A stretch of DNA of 24,993 bases from CAYQUC01 sp048061315 (GCA_048061315.1 JBGMRJ010000040.1:1-24993); one strand, 5' to 3'; shown: positions 7,301 to 15,621, counted from the first letter of the stretch. A program made the numbers and translations. The notes: generated by a model not told the origin, from the letters alone.

Positions 7301-8088
7301 TCGCAACATTAGTTAAAGGTTTGCAGCATACCGGTAGTAGGGGGCTGGATATTTTTGCGCGTTTAGGTCGAGCTAATATTTTATTGTTTTATATTATGTT
7401 GGGTATACCCGATTTAATTAAACGCTATCACCTTATTATAAAGCAACTATTTTCAGTTGGTGTTTTGTCATTAATCATAATCCTGGTTGCAGGTTTTTTT
7501 GTTGGGATGGTGCTGAGTTATCAAGGTTATTATACCTTGTCAGATTTTGGTGCAGAAGAAGCACTCGGGATTATGGTATCACTCTCACTAGTGCGTGAAT
7601 TAGGTCCAGTGGTAGCTGCGTTATTGTTTGCCGGTCGAGCAGGTTCGGCATTAACAGCTGAAATAGGATTAATGAAAGCAACCGAGCAATTATCAGCGAT
7701 GGAAATGATGGCGGTTGATCCCATTAGACGAATATTATCGCCGCGCTTTGTAGCGGGGTTTCTTTCAATGCCATTACTCGCGGCAATGTTCAGTGCAATG
7801 GGTATCCTGGGTGGCTATGTGGTTGGTGTTGGGTTACTAGGAGTTGATGATGGTGCTTACTGGTCTCAAATGCAGGCTAAAGTCGATATATACGATGATA
7901 TTTTTAATGGCGTTGTGAAAAGTATTGTATTTGGATTTGTAATAACCTGGATTGCGGTATTTGAAGGTTACGATACAATTCCAACATCCGAAGGTATTAG
8001 TCGCGCAACAACGCGTACCGTAGTGAATTCGTCACTAGCGGTTTTAGGACTGGATTTTATTTTAACCGCACTTATGTTCGGAGGATAG
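7297..8088 (+). CDS. mlaE: Phospholipid ABC transporter permease MlaE
   Basis: MlaE is the integral membrane permease that binds MlaF inside and the MlaD ring outside. The 263 residues carry several hydrophobic helices (for example LSLIIILVAGFFVGMVLSY). The family core ELGPVVAALLFAGRAGSA, followed by EIGLMKATEQLSAMEMMAVDP, is the coupling region conserved in MlaE/TrnE proteins. Length is normal. It is translationally coupled to mlaF and followed 7 bases later by mlaD. Confidence 0.96.
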   Translation: MIATLVKGLQHTGSRGLDIFARLGRANILLFYIMLGIPDLIKRYHLIIKQLFSVGVLSLIIILVAGFFVGMVLSYQGYYTLSDFGAEEALGIMVSLSLVRELGPVVAALLFAGRAGSALTAEIGLMKATEQLSAMEMMAVDPIRRILSPRFVAGFLSMPLLAAMFSAMGILGGYVVGVGLLGVDDGAYWSQMQAKVDIYDDIFNGVVKSIVFGFVITWIAVFEGYDTIPTSEGISRATTRTVVNSSLAVLGLDFILTALMFGG

Positions 8089-8095
8089 ACAGATA

Positions 8096-8638
8096 ATGAA
8101 CACACGAGTAATTGAAATATGGGTAGGCCTTTTTATCGTATTAGGATTTGCTGCACTGCTTATGTTAGCGATGAAGGTTAGTAGCATTAGTTCATTCACA
8201 AATGGTGAAGGCTATATTATTAAAGCACAATTTGAGGACATTAGCGGTTTAAAAGTTCGCTCACCTGTGACAATGGCCGGTGTTCGAATAGGTCGTGTAA
8301 GTAATATTTCATTTGATAATACAACATTCGAAGCAATTGTCAGTATGGAAATTGAAAAACAATATAATACTTTGCCATCATCAGGCACGGCTGCAAATAT
8401 TTACACTGCTGGCTTACTTGGTGAAAAATACGTGGGTTTAGTTCCCGGAAGCGGAATAGCTGATTGTGATGATATAATCATTGATGATGCTGGAAACATA
8501 GTTACATCTGATAAAAAATGTGAAGTAACTATTTTGGCGCAAGGTTCTGTTATTAAGCAAACACAAGGATCGCTGGTGTTAGAAAAATTAATAGGTCAGT
8601 TTGCTGAAAAATTTATGTCAGGCGATGATAAAAAATAA
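8096..8638 (+). CDS. mlaD: Phospholipid-transport MCE protein MlaD
   Basis: MlaD is anchored in the inner membrane by one helix and forms a hexameric MCE ring with a hydrophobic pore for lipid. The 180 residues have a helix at about 8-27 (IWVGLFIVLGFAALLMLAM) and one MCE domain at about 40-120 (AQFEDISGLKVRSPVTMAGVRIGRV, TAGLLGEKYVGL). The helical pore segment follows as LVLEKLIGQFAEKF. Between domain and helix is an insertion with Cys124 and Cys142, which could form a periplasmic disulfide. The C-terminal tail is short compared with the E. coli protein as I remember it. The next gene is mlaB, not mlaC. Confidence 0.95.
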   Translation: MNTRVIEIWVGLFIVLGFAALLMLAMKVSSISSFTNGEGYIIKAQFEDISGLKVRSPVTMAGVRIGRVSNISFDNTTFEAIVSMEIEKQYNTLPSSGTAANIYTAGLLGEKYVGLVPGSGIADCDDIIIDDAGNIVTSDKKCEVTILAQGSVIKQTQGSLVLEKLIGQFAEKFMSGDDKK

Positions 8639-8661
8639 AATTATTAAAAACTGGACTCATT

Positions 8662-8967
8662 GTGTTAAAAACTAAAATTCAAAAAATTACTAATAATAAA
8701 TATGAATTAATAGGACACCTGGATGCAGATTCCATCCCTGAACTTTTAGTTCAAACTCAGCCCTTCAACGAGTTAAAAAATGAAACAGTAATTATTGATT
8801 TAAAAGCGGTTACTCACAGCAGTAGCGCCGGTATTGCATTATTACTGGAATGGTTACGCCAGGCAAACAATATCAATCTTGAACTTCAATTTGTTAATAT
8901 GCCGGTAAAGATGAAAGCGATTGTTGAAATCTGTGGTTTATCGGATATTTTACCCATTATTAAATAA
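8662..8967 (+). CDS. mlaB: STAS-domain protein MlaB
   Basis: MlaB is a cytoplasmic STAS protein that binds MlaF and is needed for activity of the transporter. The 101 residues have the STAS pattern, with IIDLKAVTHSSSAGIALLLEWLR aligning to the E. coli MlaB segment around DTGGLALLL. The start is GTG at 8662. The preceding ORF, mlaD, ends 23 bases upstream, the slot where mlaC normally stands. The sequence there is too short to hold even a mlaC remnant. Confidence 0.88.
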   Translation: MLKTKIQKITNNKYELIGHLDADSIPELLVQTQPFNELKNETVIIDLKAVTHSSSAGIALLLEWLRQANNINLELQFVNMPVKMKAIVEICGLSDILPIIK

Positions 8968-9055
8968 CGTGAGCTTTTGTTTTAAGTGTAATTTATTCTA
9001 TAAAACAGGTAGAATGTCGTTCAAATTTTAATAAAAACCTTTAAAGAGTAAGTAA

Positions 9056-9310
9056 ATGGAACCTGATTTAATAAAACAGCTGATTGAAGAAAAATTATCC
9101 GATTGTGACATTTCCGTAACAGGTGAAAATGGACATTTTGAAGTTGTTGCAATAGGTGATGTGTTTACTGATAAATCGATGGTCGCAAAACAACAATTAA
9201 TTTACGGAACCATCAATGAGCACATAAGTTCGGGTGCAATTCACGCATTAACAATCAAAACGTATACACCGGCTGAGTGGGAAAAAGCACAAAAATTACG
9301 GGTGCAGTAG
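9056..9310 (+). CDS. ibaG: BolA-family protein IbaG
   Basis: The protein has 84 residues and the BolA fold pattern: GENGHFEVVAIGDVF, the helix KSMVAKQQLIYGTI, and IHALTIKTYTPAEW near the C-terminus. The two conserved histidines (in GHF and AIHAL) are candidates for Fe-S binding with a monothiol glutaredoxin. IbaG stands between mlaB and murA in many Gammaproteobacteria, as here. An 88-base gap separates it from mlaB and may hold its own promoter, though I see no strong one. Confidence 0.93.
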   Translation: MEPDLIKQLIEEKLSDCDISVTGENGHFEVVAIGDVFTDKSMVAKQQLIYGTINEHISSGAIHALTIKTYTPAEWEKAQKLRVQ

Positions 9311-9365
9311 TAAAAATTTCAAATTAGTAAAATAATTGGTATTTTTTGTAAACGAGATATTAATT

Positions 9366-9386
9366 AAATTCTCTTTTAGGGAATTT
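9366..9386 (+). terminator. Hairpin between ibaG and murA, possible weak terminator
   Basis: AAATTCTCT (66-74) pairs with AGGGAATTT (78-86 in the same hundred) across a three-base TTT loop, one of the nine pairs being G-T. Only T and ATT follow, so the U-tract is poor. The 7-bp word CGAGATA occurs on both sides, at 9353-9359 and 9391-9397. It may attenuate ibaG transcription or act as a murA leader structure; support is structural only. Confidence 0.35.
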
Positions 9387-9453
9387 TATTCGAGATAGTC
9401 TATTTTCAAAAATGCTACCTTTCAATAATACAAATAGTAATCAACTTTAAATC

Positions 9454-10713
9454 ATGGATAAACTTATAATTACAGGTGGCCAACGTTTAGATGGCGAAAT
9501 TCGAATTTCCGGTGCAAAGAATGCAGCGTTGCCCATTATTTTTTCCGCCTTATTATCGGATGAAGCCGTAACAATTTGTAATGTACCGCATTTGCATGAC
9601 ATCACTACTAGTATAGGTCTATTAGGCATGATGGGTGTTGATCTAATCGTTGATGAAAAATTAAATATTGAGGTTCATGGTTCAACCATTAAAAAATTGG
9701 TTGCGCCTTACGAAATGGTTAAAACCATGAGAGCTTCTATTTTAGTGTTGGGTCCTATGTTGGCCAGGTTTGGTGAAGCCGAAGTGTCACTGCCGGGTGG
9801 TTGCGCCATTGGAGCACGACCGGTGAATATTCATATTGCCGGTCTCGAACAGATGGGCGCTAACATTACAGTCGAAAATGGTTACATTAAAGCGGTAGCT
9901 AAACGCCTTAAAGGGGCCAAGATTGTAATGGATATTGTTACCGTAACCGGTACCGAAAATTTAATGATGGCTGCAACTTTAGCCGAGGGTACTACGATTC
10001 TTGAAAATGCAGCTCGGGAACCGGAAGTTGTTGATCTTGCACATTGTCTAATTTCAATGGGGGCAAAAATTACCGGTGTGGGAACCGATACTATCACTAT
10101 AGAAGGTGTCGAACATTTACATGAAACCCGTTATAACGTGATGCCCGATAGAATCGAAGCAGGAACCTACCTGATTTCAGCGGCTATTACCGGTGGCCGA
10201 ATAAAAATTAAAGATGTCGACCCAACAACTCTGGATTCTGTTTTAGGTAAGCTCGAAGAAGCCGGAGCCGATCTTACCATCGGTGAAGACTGGATAGCCT
10301 TAGACATGCACGGCAAAAGACCAAAAGCTGTGGACATTCGAACGGCACCTTACCCGGGATTTCCTACCGACATGCAAGCACAATTTTGTGCAATGAATGC
10401 AGTTGCGGAAGGAACATCGGTTATTATCGAAACTGTTTTTGAAAACCGCTTTATGCACATTCAGGAATTACAACGAATGGGTGCCAATATTAAGTTACTG
10501 GGCAATACTGCGATTTGTAATGGCATTAAAAAATTAACATCGGCTCCTGTGATGGCAACAGATTTACGAGCAAGTGCCAGCCTGGTATTAGCAGCACTTA
10601 TTGCCAAAGGGGATACAGTGATAGAACGTATTTATCATATTGATCGTGGTTACGAGTGTATTGAGGAAAAACTGCAACAATTGGGTGCAAAAATACGACG
10701 TAAACCAGAGTAA
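9454..10713 (+). CDS. murA: UDP-N-acetylglucosamine 1-carboxyvinyltransferase MurA
   Basis: MurA transfers enolpyruvate from PEP to UDP-GlcNAc, the first committed step of peptidoglycan synthesis in the cytoplasm. The 419 residues are full length. The N-terminal lysine motif GAKNAALP is present, and the catalytic cysteine is Cys117 in GGCAIGARPVNIH, so the enzyme should be of the fosfomycin-sensitive type. Other family motifs include PYPGFPTDMQAQ and DLRASASLVLAAL. It follows ibaG by 143 bases and leads into hisG and hisD. Confidence 0.97.
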   Translation: MDKLIITGGQRLDGEIRISGAKNAALPIIFSALLSDEAVTICNVPHLHDITTSIGLLGMMGVDLIVDEKLNIEVHGSTIKKLVAPYEMVKTMRASILVLGPMLARFGEAEVSLPGGCAIGARPVNIHIAGLEQMGANITVENGYIKAVAKRLKGAKIVMDIVTVTGTENLMMAATLAEGTTILENAAREPEVVDLAHCLISMGAKITGVGTDTITIEGVEHLHETRYNVMPDRIEAGTYLISAAITGGRIKIKDVDPTTLDSVLGKLEEAGADLTIGEDWIALDMHGKRPKAVDIRTAPYPGFPTDMQAQFCAMNAVAEGTSVIIETVFENRFMHIQELQRMGANIKLLGNTAICNGIKKLTSAPVMATDLRASASLVLAALIAKGDTVIERIYHIDRGYECIEEKLQQLGAKIRRKPE

Positions 10714-10774
10714 GGATAGCCCGATTCGATACAAACAAAAACATTGAGTATTAGAAATTCTACTGAATTCGAAA

Positions 10775-10780
10775 TATAAT
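10775..10780 (+). promoter_or_regulatory. Candidate -10 box for hisG-hisD
   Basis: A perfect TATAAT lies 37 bases before the hisG start, in the 104-base murA-hisG gap. The best -35 at 18-base spacing, TTAGAA at 10751-10756, matches only three of six positions. hisG and hisD may therefore have their own promoter besides read-through from murA. Confidence 0.4.
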
Positions 10781-10817
10781 CCCACTATAGACCCTATAAA
10801 TCGCGAAGATTAATAAG

Positions 10818-11453
10818 ATGATAAATAACACTATAACAATCGCCGTTTCAAAAGGGCGTATTTTAAAAGATACTCTGCCATTATTAGCGCATGCCGGTAT
10901 TGTGCCGACAGATGATCTTGCGACAACGCGTAAATTAATTCTGGATACCAGTGTCGATAATATAAAGTTAGTTATTATTCGAGCGACTGATGTACCAACC
11001 TATGTCCAATATGGAGCAGCTGATATCGGTGTCGCCGGGAAAGATACCTTACTTGAACATGGTGGTGAAGGCTTGTATGAACCTCTCGATTTACAAATCG
11101 CAAAATGTAAATTAATGGTTGCGGGTCCTGAAAATGTGGCACCACACCCCGGACGATTACGTATTGCAACTAAATACGTAAAATCGGCACAACATTATTA
11201 TGGTGGTTTAGGGAAACAAGTCGATATTATTAAGCTGTATGGTTCTATGGAACTCGCGCCTATCGTTGGTCTGTCTGATTATATTGTTGATTTAGTGGAT
11301 ACCGGCAATACCCTTAAAGCCAATGGCTTAGTGCCGTTGGAACACATTTGTGACATTAGCTCCCGATTGATTGTTAATAAAGCCTCAATGAAAATGAAAC
11401 ATCAGGTAATAACGCAATTAGTGGATAAAATTAGTGATGCAGTAGGAAACTAA
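10818..11453 (+). CDS. hisG: ATP phosphoribosyltransferase, short form HisG(S)
   Basis: HisG joins ATP and PRPP in the first step of histidine synthesis. The 211 residues start ITIAVSKGRILKDTLPLL and contain VPTYVQYGAADIGVAGKD, the substrate-binding loops VDIIKLYGSMELAP, and the PRPP-loop region DYIVDLVDTGNTLKANGL. The C-terminal histidine-binding regulatory domain of long HisG is absent. Short HisG enzymes need the HisRS-like partner HisZ, which is not in this window. The hisD start lies one base after the hisG stop. Confidence 0.96.
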   Translation: MINNTITIAVSKGRILKDTLPLLAHAGIVPTDDLATTRKLILDTSVDNIKLVIIRATDVPTYVQYGAADIGVAGKDTLLEHGGEGLYEPLDLQIAKCKLMVAGPENVAPHPGRLRIATKYVKSAQHYYGGLGKQVDIIKLYGSMELAPIVGLSDYIVDLVDTGNTLKANGLVPLEHICDISSRLIVNKASMKMKHQVITQLVDKISDAVGN

Positions 11454-11454
11454 A

Positions 11455-12762
11455 ATGGCAGGCATTACTATAAATTCGCTTTTATACAGTGATTCTGATT
11501 TTTGGGCACAGCTTGATAGTGCCTTGAATTGGGAGTCCAGCGCTAATGAAAAAATTAATGAAACTGTTCGCAGCATATTAGCGCATGTTCGACGTGATGG
11601 TGATAAAGCCTTAGTTGAATACACCAACACGTTTGACCACCGTAATGTTAGTTCCATTAAAGATTTAACAATTACTGCTGATAGATTGGAACAAGCGTAT
11701 AATTCAATTTCGGCTGAACAACAGCAAGCACTAAAAACATCAATATCGCGAGTGCAAACTTATCATGAACATCAGCTAAGTGAGTCATGGTCTTATACTG
11801 AACAGGATGGAACATTACTTGGGCAACAAGTAACAGCAATTGAAAAAGTTGGCGTTTATGTTCCTGGTGGTAAAGCGGCATACCCTTCATCGGTTATTAT
11901 GAATGTCATTCCTGCCGTTGTTGCCGGTGTTACCGACATTGTAATGGTGGTTCCTACACCCGCTGGTGAAGTTAATGAGCTGGTTTTTGCTGCAGCATAT
12001 TTGGTTGGTGTTACAGCAGTTTATTCTATTGGTGGTGCACAGGCGATAGCTGCATTGGCATATGGCAGTGATTCAATAACACGAGTTGATAAAATTGTAG
12101 GTCCGGGAAATATTTATGTCGCTACTGCAAAAGCGATGGTTTTTGGTAGTGTCGGTATTGATATGATTGCAGGTCCATCAGAAATTCTGGTGGTATGTGA
12201 TGGTAAAACTGATCCTGACTGGATCGCAATGGATTTATTTTCTCAAGCTGAACATGATGAAGATGCTCAGTCTATTTTAATTTCTCAAGATACCGGGTTC
12301 TTAACACAAGTTAAAGACAGTATTGAAAAATTATTGCCAACAATGGAGCGTAGAGAAATTATTGAAGCATCATTACGCAATCGAGCAGTATTTATTGCAG
12401 TGCCGAAATTAACGGATGCTATCGATGTTGCAAATTATATTGCACCTGAGCATTTGGAATTATCAATAGAAAATGCCGAACAAGTCGCAACACAAATTAA
12501 ACACGCTGGCGCAATATTTATGGGGCGTTATACCGCTGAAGTGCTTGGCGATTATTGCGCGGGTCCAAATCATGTTTTACCCACATCCCGTACAGCACGG
12601 TTTAGTTCACCGTTAGGTGTATATGATTTTCAAAAAAGAAGCAGTTTAATAATGTGCTCGGAAGAAGGTGCTTCAACCTTGGGTAAGACAGCATCAATTT
12701 TAGCCCGAGGTGAAGGTTTAACTGCACACGCACAATCAGCAGAGTTTAGAATTAAAAAGTAA
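11455..12762 (+). CDS. hisD: Histidinol dehydrogenase HisD
   Basis: HisD performs the last two oxidations from histidinol to histidine with NAD and zinc. The 435 residues have the family landmarks: KVGVYVPGGKAAYPSSVIMN, VDKIVGPGNIYVATAKAMVFG, GIDMIAGPSEILV, DLFSQAEHDEDAQ with zinc-ligand candidates, and the catalytic IAPEHLEL Glu-His pair. Length is normal. The gene is tightly linked to hisG; hisC, which often follows, is absent. Confidence 0.97.
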   Translation: MAGITINSLLYSDSDFWAQLDSALNWESSANEKINETVRSILAHVRRDGDKALVEYTNTFDHRNVSSIKDLTITADRLEQAYNSISAEQQQALKTSISRVQTYHEHQLSESWSYTEQDGTLLGQQVTAIEKVGVYVPGGKAAYPSSVIMNVIPAVVAGVTDIVMVVPTPAGEVNELVFAAAYLVGVTAVYSIGGAQAIAALAYGSDSITRVDKIVGPGNIYVATAKAMVFGSVGIDMIAGPSEILVVCDGKTDPDWIAMDLFSQAEHDEDAQSILISQDTGFLTQVKDSIEKLLPTMERREIIEASLRNRAVFIAVPKLTDAIDVANYIAPEHLELSIENAEQVATQIKHAGAIFMGRYTAEVLGDYCAGPNHVLPTSRTARFSSPLGVYDFQKRSSLIMCSEEGASTLGKTASILARGEGLTAHAQSAEFRIKK

Positions 12763-13099
12763 AATTGCTATTTCTGAGTTAACAATAATCATGAATACGT
12801 TTCTCCATCATTTCTGACCACAAATTAATCACTGCAATCAATTTAGTATACAGTTTTATATAGTTCGATATGATGTACAAACTGAATACCTTTCTATTTT
12901 ATTAGTTAAAAACCATAGACAGATATTGAACATAAAGTATTCAATATGTAACAAAAATTAATATTATCCCTAACTTACGTGCATTACATTTCATTTATTA
13001 AATAAACACGTTACACTTATTTTAAGTTAAGGTGATACAGATTTAAAATTTGTTGTTGCAATAACATCAGGGTGCTTATGGAAAAGTGAGGAGAATAAT
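12763..13099. other. 337-bp non-coding stretch between hisD and the Sel1-repeat gene
   Basis: I see no plausible gene, RNA gene or remnant of hisC here. The stretch is very AT-rich. It holds a 25-bp interrupted palindrome at 12923-12947. A weak promoter-like pair, TTACAC at 13011-13016 and GATACA at 13034-13039 with 17-base spacing, could serve the downstream gene. No hairpin followed by a T-run is seen after hisD. Confidence 0.6.
12923..12947. repeat. Interrupted palindrome, 8-bp arms with 9-bp spacer
   Basis: ATATTGAA (12923-12930) and TTCAATAT (12940-12947) are perfect reverse complements around CATAAAGTA. The size and spacing would suit a dimeric regulator site or a small hairpin. It has no following T-run. 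The surrounding base bias toward A and T lowers its significance. Confidence 0.4.
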
Positions 13100-13513
13100 A
13101 TGGGTAATCAGGGTTTAATACAAAGAATATTTATTGTTAGTTTAATGATATTTGTTAATTCGAATGTTGTCGTTTTAGCTCATGAAGCTGAAAATCACAC
13201 AGAAGAGCATAATCTAAATCAAGAACAAGAAAATGCTGTCAGAAAAGAACAGCGAAAAGATAAATTATATTCACTTTTTACCAAGGTGATTGGTACTCAA
13301 AATCCAGAAGATCAATATCGATTAGGTAAAATGTTTCAATTTGGTGATGGTGTTGAAAAAGATGATATCCAGGCCTACGTCTGGACAGCGTTATCATTAA
13401 CAAACGGATATCCCGGTGCGACTAAAACATTACGTGATTTAGAAAGCACAATGTCAACTTATGAAGTTGATTATGCAATTGAGTTATTACGAAAAATCAG
13501 AGAATTACGTTAA
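13100..13513 (+). CDS. Secreted small Sel1-repeat-like protein
   Basis: The protein has 137 residues. An N-terminal signal sequence (FIVSLMIFVNSNVVVLAHEA) points to export to the periplasm. A charged, Glu-rich linker follows (about 30-55). One Sel1/TPR-like unit is visible at about 75-105 (EDQYRLGKMFQFGDGVEKDDIQAYVWTALSLTNG), then a helix ending in YAIELLRKIREL. Sel1 units usually mediate protein contacts. A strong GAGGAG Shine-Dalgarno at 13088-13093 sits six bases before the ATG, supporting the start. The stop lies six bases from the convergent protease gene's stop. No specific function is recognised. Confidence 0.8.
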   Translation: MGNQGLIQRIFIVSLMIFVNSNVVVLAHEAENHTEEHNLNQEQENAVRKEQRKDKLYSLFTKVIGTQNPEDQYRLGKMFQFGDGVEKDDIQAYVWTALSLTNGYPGATKTLRDLESTMSTYEVDYAIELLRKIRELR

Positions 13514-13519
13514 AGTTTA

Positions 13520-14656
13520 TTATGGTGGTCTTTGATCCGCTGTAACCGAAATTATCTTTTCTGCTTTGTTGCGATTGATAGTAATTGCTATTAATTCACC
13601 GGGGGTTATTTTACTAATTGCGTTTAGTGCAATTCGTTTATTATAAATAATCGTGTTGTTTATTTTCAGAATAATATCAGTTGCTTTTAATCCGGCGGCG
13701 AAGGCCGGACCATCTGGTAATACTTCGGTAATCAGAACGCCGTCATTGGTTGAGAGATTCAAACCTGCGATTTGATTTGGAGTTAATTCCTGAATAGCGA
13801 TACCAATCCAGCCTCGAGTAACATAACCTTGCGTTAAAATTTGTTGCATAACAGTTTGTGCCAGATTTATTGGTATTGCTAGACCAATTCCTTGTGAACC
13901 ACCGCTCTGGGAAATTATCGCAGTATTAATACCAACCAACTCTCCGGTTGGATTAATTAAGGCACCACCTGAGTTGCCAGGATTAATCGCCGCATCAGTT
14001 TGAATAAAATTCTCGAAAGTATTAATACCCAACATGTTACGACCCTTGCCACTGATGATTCCGGAGGTTACAGTTTGTCCAACACCAAAGGGGTTACCAA
14101 TGGCTAAAACTATATCACCTACACGAGTTTGTATTGAATCAGCAAATTTGATAGTTGATAAATTTGTAAGTGGAACTTTTAATACTGCAATATCAGTATC
14201 CTGATCGACACCAATAATTGTAGCAAGTGCAAATTTTCCATTTTGAATTCCAACTTCAATTTTATTGGCATTTTTAATAACATGATAATTCGTTAAAATT
14301 ATTCCATCACTACTGACAATAACACCTGAACCCAAACTTTTTTCCAGTCGTTTACGTGGTTCTCCAAATAACTGATCATACAAATGCTGCATTAATGGAT
14401 CTTTGCTTATTCGGTAGTTTTGGTTTGTCACCAGTGTTTGGGTTGCAATATTAACAACGGCTGGGGCAGCAACTTCGACTGCATTAGCAAAAGTGTTAGG
14501 CTGTGAAGCAGGGTGAACACTTATCGGGGAGTTGTTATTTAAGTTAGTTGAGGTTTTATTAGTTAAAGCAGGAACTAAAATAATTAAAATGAATGCAATC
14601 GCAAGACCTAATATGATTGATTTGAATATATAGAGAAATATTTCGTTAAATTTCAT
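13520..14656 (-). CDS. Membrane-anchored periplasmic serine protease, DegS/AlgW type
   Basis: The protein is an HtrA-family protease of 378 residues with one N-terminal membrane anchor (about 11-30), a trypsin-like domain and a single C-terminal PDZ domain (about 280-378). The catalytic triad is visible as His125 (TNYHVI), Asp155 (DTDIAVLK) and Ser229 (NPGNSGGAL). One PDZ and an anchor fit DegS/AlgW, which cut the anti-sigma factor RseA/MucA when unfolded outer-membrane proteins accumulate, rather than DegP with two PDZs. In Pseudomonas, as I recall, algW lies near murA-hisGD, which supports the call. It diverges from the Nif3-family gene. Confidence 0.9.
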   Translation of the reverse strand: MKFNEIFLYIFKSIILGLAIAFILIILVPALTNKTSTNLNNNSPISVHPASQPNTFANAVEVAAPAVVNIATQTLVTNQNYRISKDPLMQHLYDQLFGEPRKRLEKSLGSGVIVSSDGIILTNYHVIKNANKIEVGIQNGKFALATIIGVDQDTDIAVLKVPLTNLSTIKFADSIQTRVGDIVLAIGNPFGVGQTVTSGIISGKGRNMLGINTFENFIQTDAAINPGNSGGALINPTGELVGINTAIISQSGGSQGIGLAIPINLAQTVMQQILTQGYVTRGWIGIAIQELTPNQIAGLNLSTNDGVLITEVLPDGPAFAAGLKATDIILKINNTIIYNKRIALNAISKITPGELIAITINRNKAEKIISVTADQRPP

Positions 14657-14725
14657 AATTATATTTGTTTTAATTTAATTATTAATTAAAATAAATCTAT
14701 TTTAGCGTATGGGACAAATAACCAC

Positions 14726-15484
14726 ATGGCACATTTAGATGATCTAGTTCGGTATTGTAATGATTTATTAGAAATTTCCAGCTTTAAAGATTATTGCCCA
14801 AACGGACTACAGGTACAAGGCCACGATACAGTGGCCACAATTGTATCCGGTGTGACAGCGAATTTAGCCTTGATTGAAAAGGCAATTGATTTAAAAGCAG
14901 ATATTTTACTGGTTCACCATGGCTATTTTTGGTCAGGTGAATCAGCACCGATAACCGGAATGAAATACCAACGAATCAAGCATCTTTTGGATTCTGGTAT
15001 AAACCTACTGGCATATCATCTGCCACTGGATGCTCATCCCTTATATGGCAATAATGTCCAGTTAGCTCAAGAGTTGAATATCACCGTTGAGGGTAACGTT
15101 AGTCAGAACAAAGAACCTGGGTTATTATTTTATGGCAAGTTAGCCCAACCGGTTAATGCGGCTGAATTTTCGAAATTCATCGCCAAAAAACTGAATCGTG
15201 AACCACTACACATTAGTCCGAATAATTCTGATATTCAGACTATCGCCTGGTGTACCGGGGCCGCACAAAGTTATATTTCAATGGCGCTTGATTTAGGCGT
15301 TGATGCATTCATAACCGGCGAAATATCGGAACAGACGGTTCATATTGCCACAGAATGCAATATACACCTGTATGCTGCTGGTCATCATGCAACCGAACGC
15401 TATGGGGTTCGAAGTCTATCGGCGCATTTAAGTGAACATTTTTCACTCAATAATTACTTTGTTGATATCGATAATCCTGTTTAA
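14726..15484 (+). CDS. Nif3-like dinuclear metal center protein (YbgI family)
   Basis: The 252 residues show the NIF3 pattern. Metal-binding candidates are the His pair in LLVHHGYFWSG, the Asp and His in HLPLDAHPLYGNN, and the His and Glu in AGHHATERYGV near the C-terminus. The opening DLLEISSFKDYCPNGLQVQG is also characteristic. Members form hexameric rings with a dinuclear metal site; GTP cyclohydrolase I type 2 is a common database label, but the activity is not settled. The gene is divergent from the protease over an AT-rich 69-base gap. Confidence 0.93.
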   Translation: MAHLDDLVRYCNDLLEISSFKDYCPNGLQVQGHDTVATIVSGVTANLALIEKAIDLKADILLVHHGYFWSGESAPITGMKYQRIKHLLDSGINLLAYHLPLDAHPLYGNNVQLAQELNITVEGNVSQNKEPGLLFYGKLAQPVNAAEFSKFIAKKLNREPLHISPNNSDIQTIAWCTGAAQSYISMALDLGVDAFITGEISEQTVHIATECNIHLYAAGHHATERYGVRSLSAHLSEHFSLNNYFVDIDNPV

Positions 15485-15518
15485 GTATTTGAATTTAATC
15501 ATTTAAATAAACTATCGC

Positions 15519-15547
15519 TTGACGATGTTAGAGACATACGACACAAT
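15519..15547 (+). promoter_or_regulatory. Candidate sigma-70 promoter for petABC
   Basis: TTGACG at 15519-15524 (five of six) and CACAAT at 15542-15547 (four of six) are spaced by exactly 17 bases. Transcription would start near 15554 and leave a leader of about 115 bases before petA. The leader would include the 14-codon ORF at 15622. This is the best -35/-10 pair I see in the window. Confidence 0.5.
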
Positions 15548-15621
15548 ACGCCCAAATTTAAAGGGTATTTTTATAATATTCCAATTTTCTAATATAGGTA
15601 AATACTTGGAGTCTTGTTTAT

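Noticed and set aside
14658..14663. Perfect TATAAT on the minus strand before the protease ATG
   Set aside because: It lies one base from the start codon, so transcription from it would begin inside the gene; no later in-frame start preserves the membrane anchor.
14668..14691. Palindrome TTTTAATT-n8-AATTAAAA between the protease and Nif3 genes
   Set aside because: The perfect 8-bp arms consist only of A and T in an almost pure AT region, so chance is a sufficient explanation.
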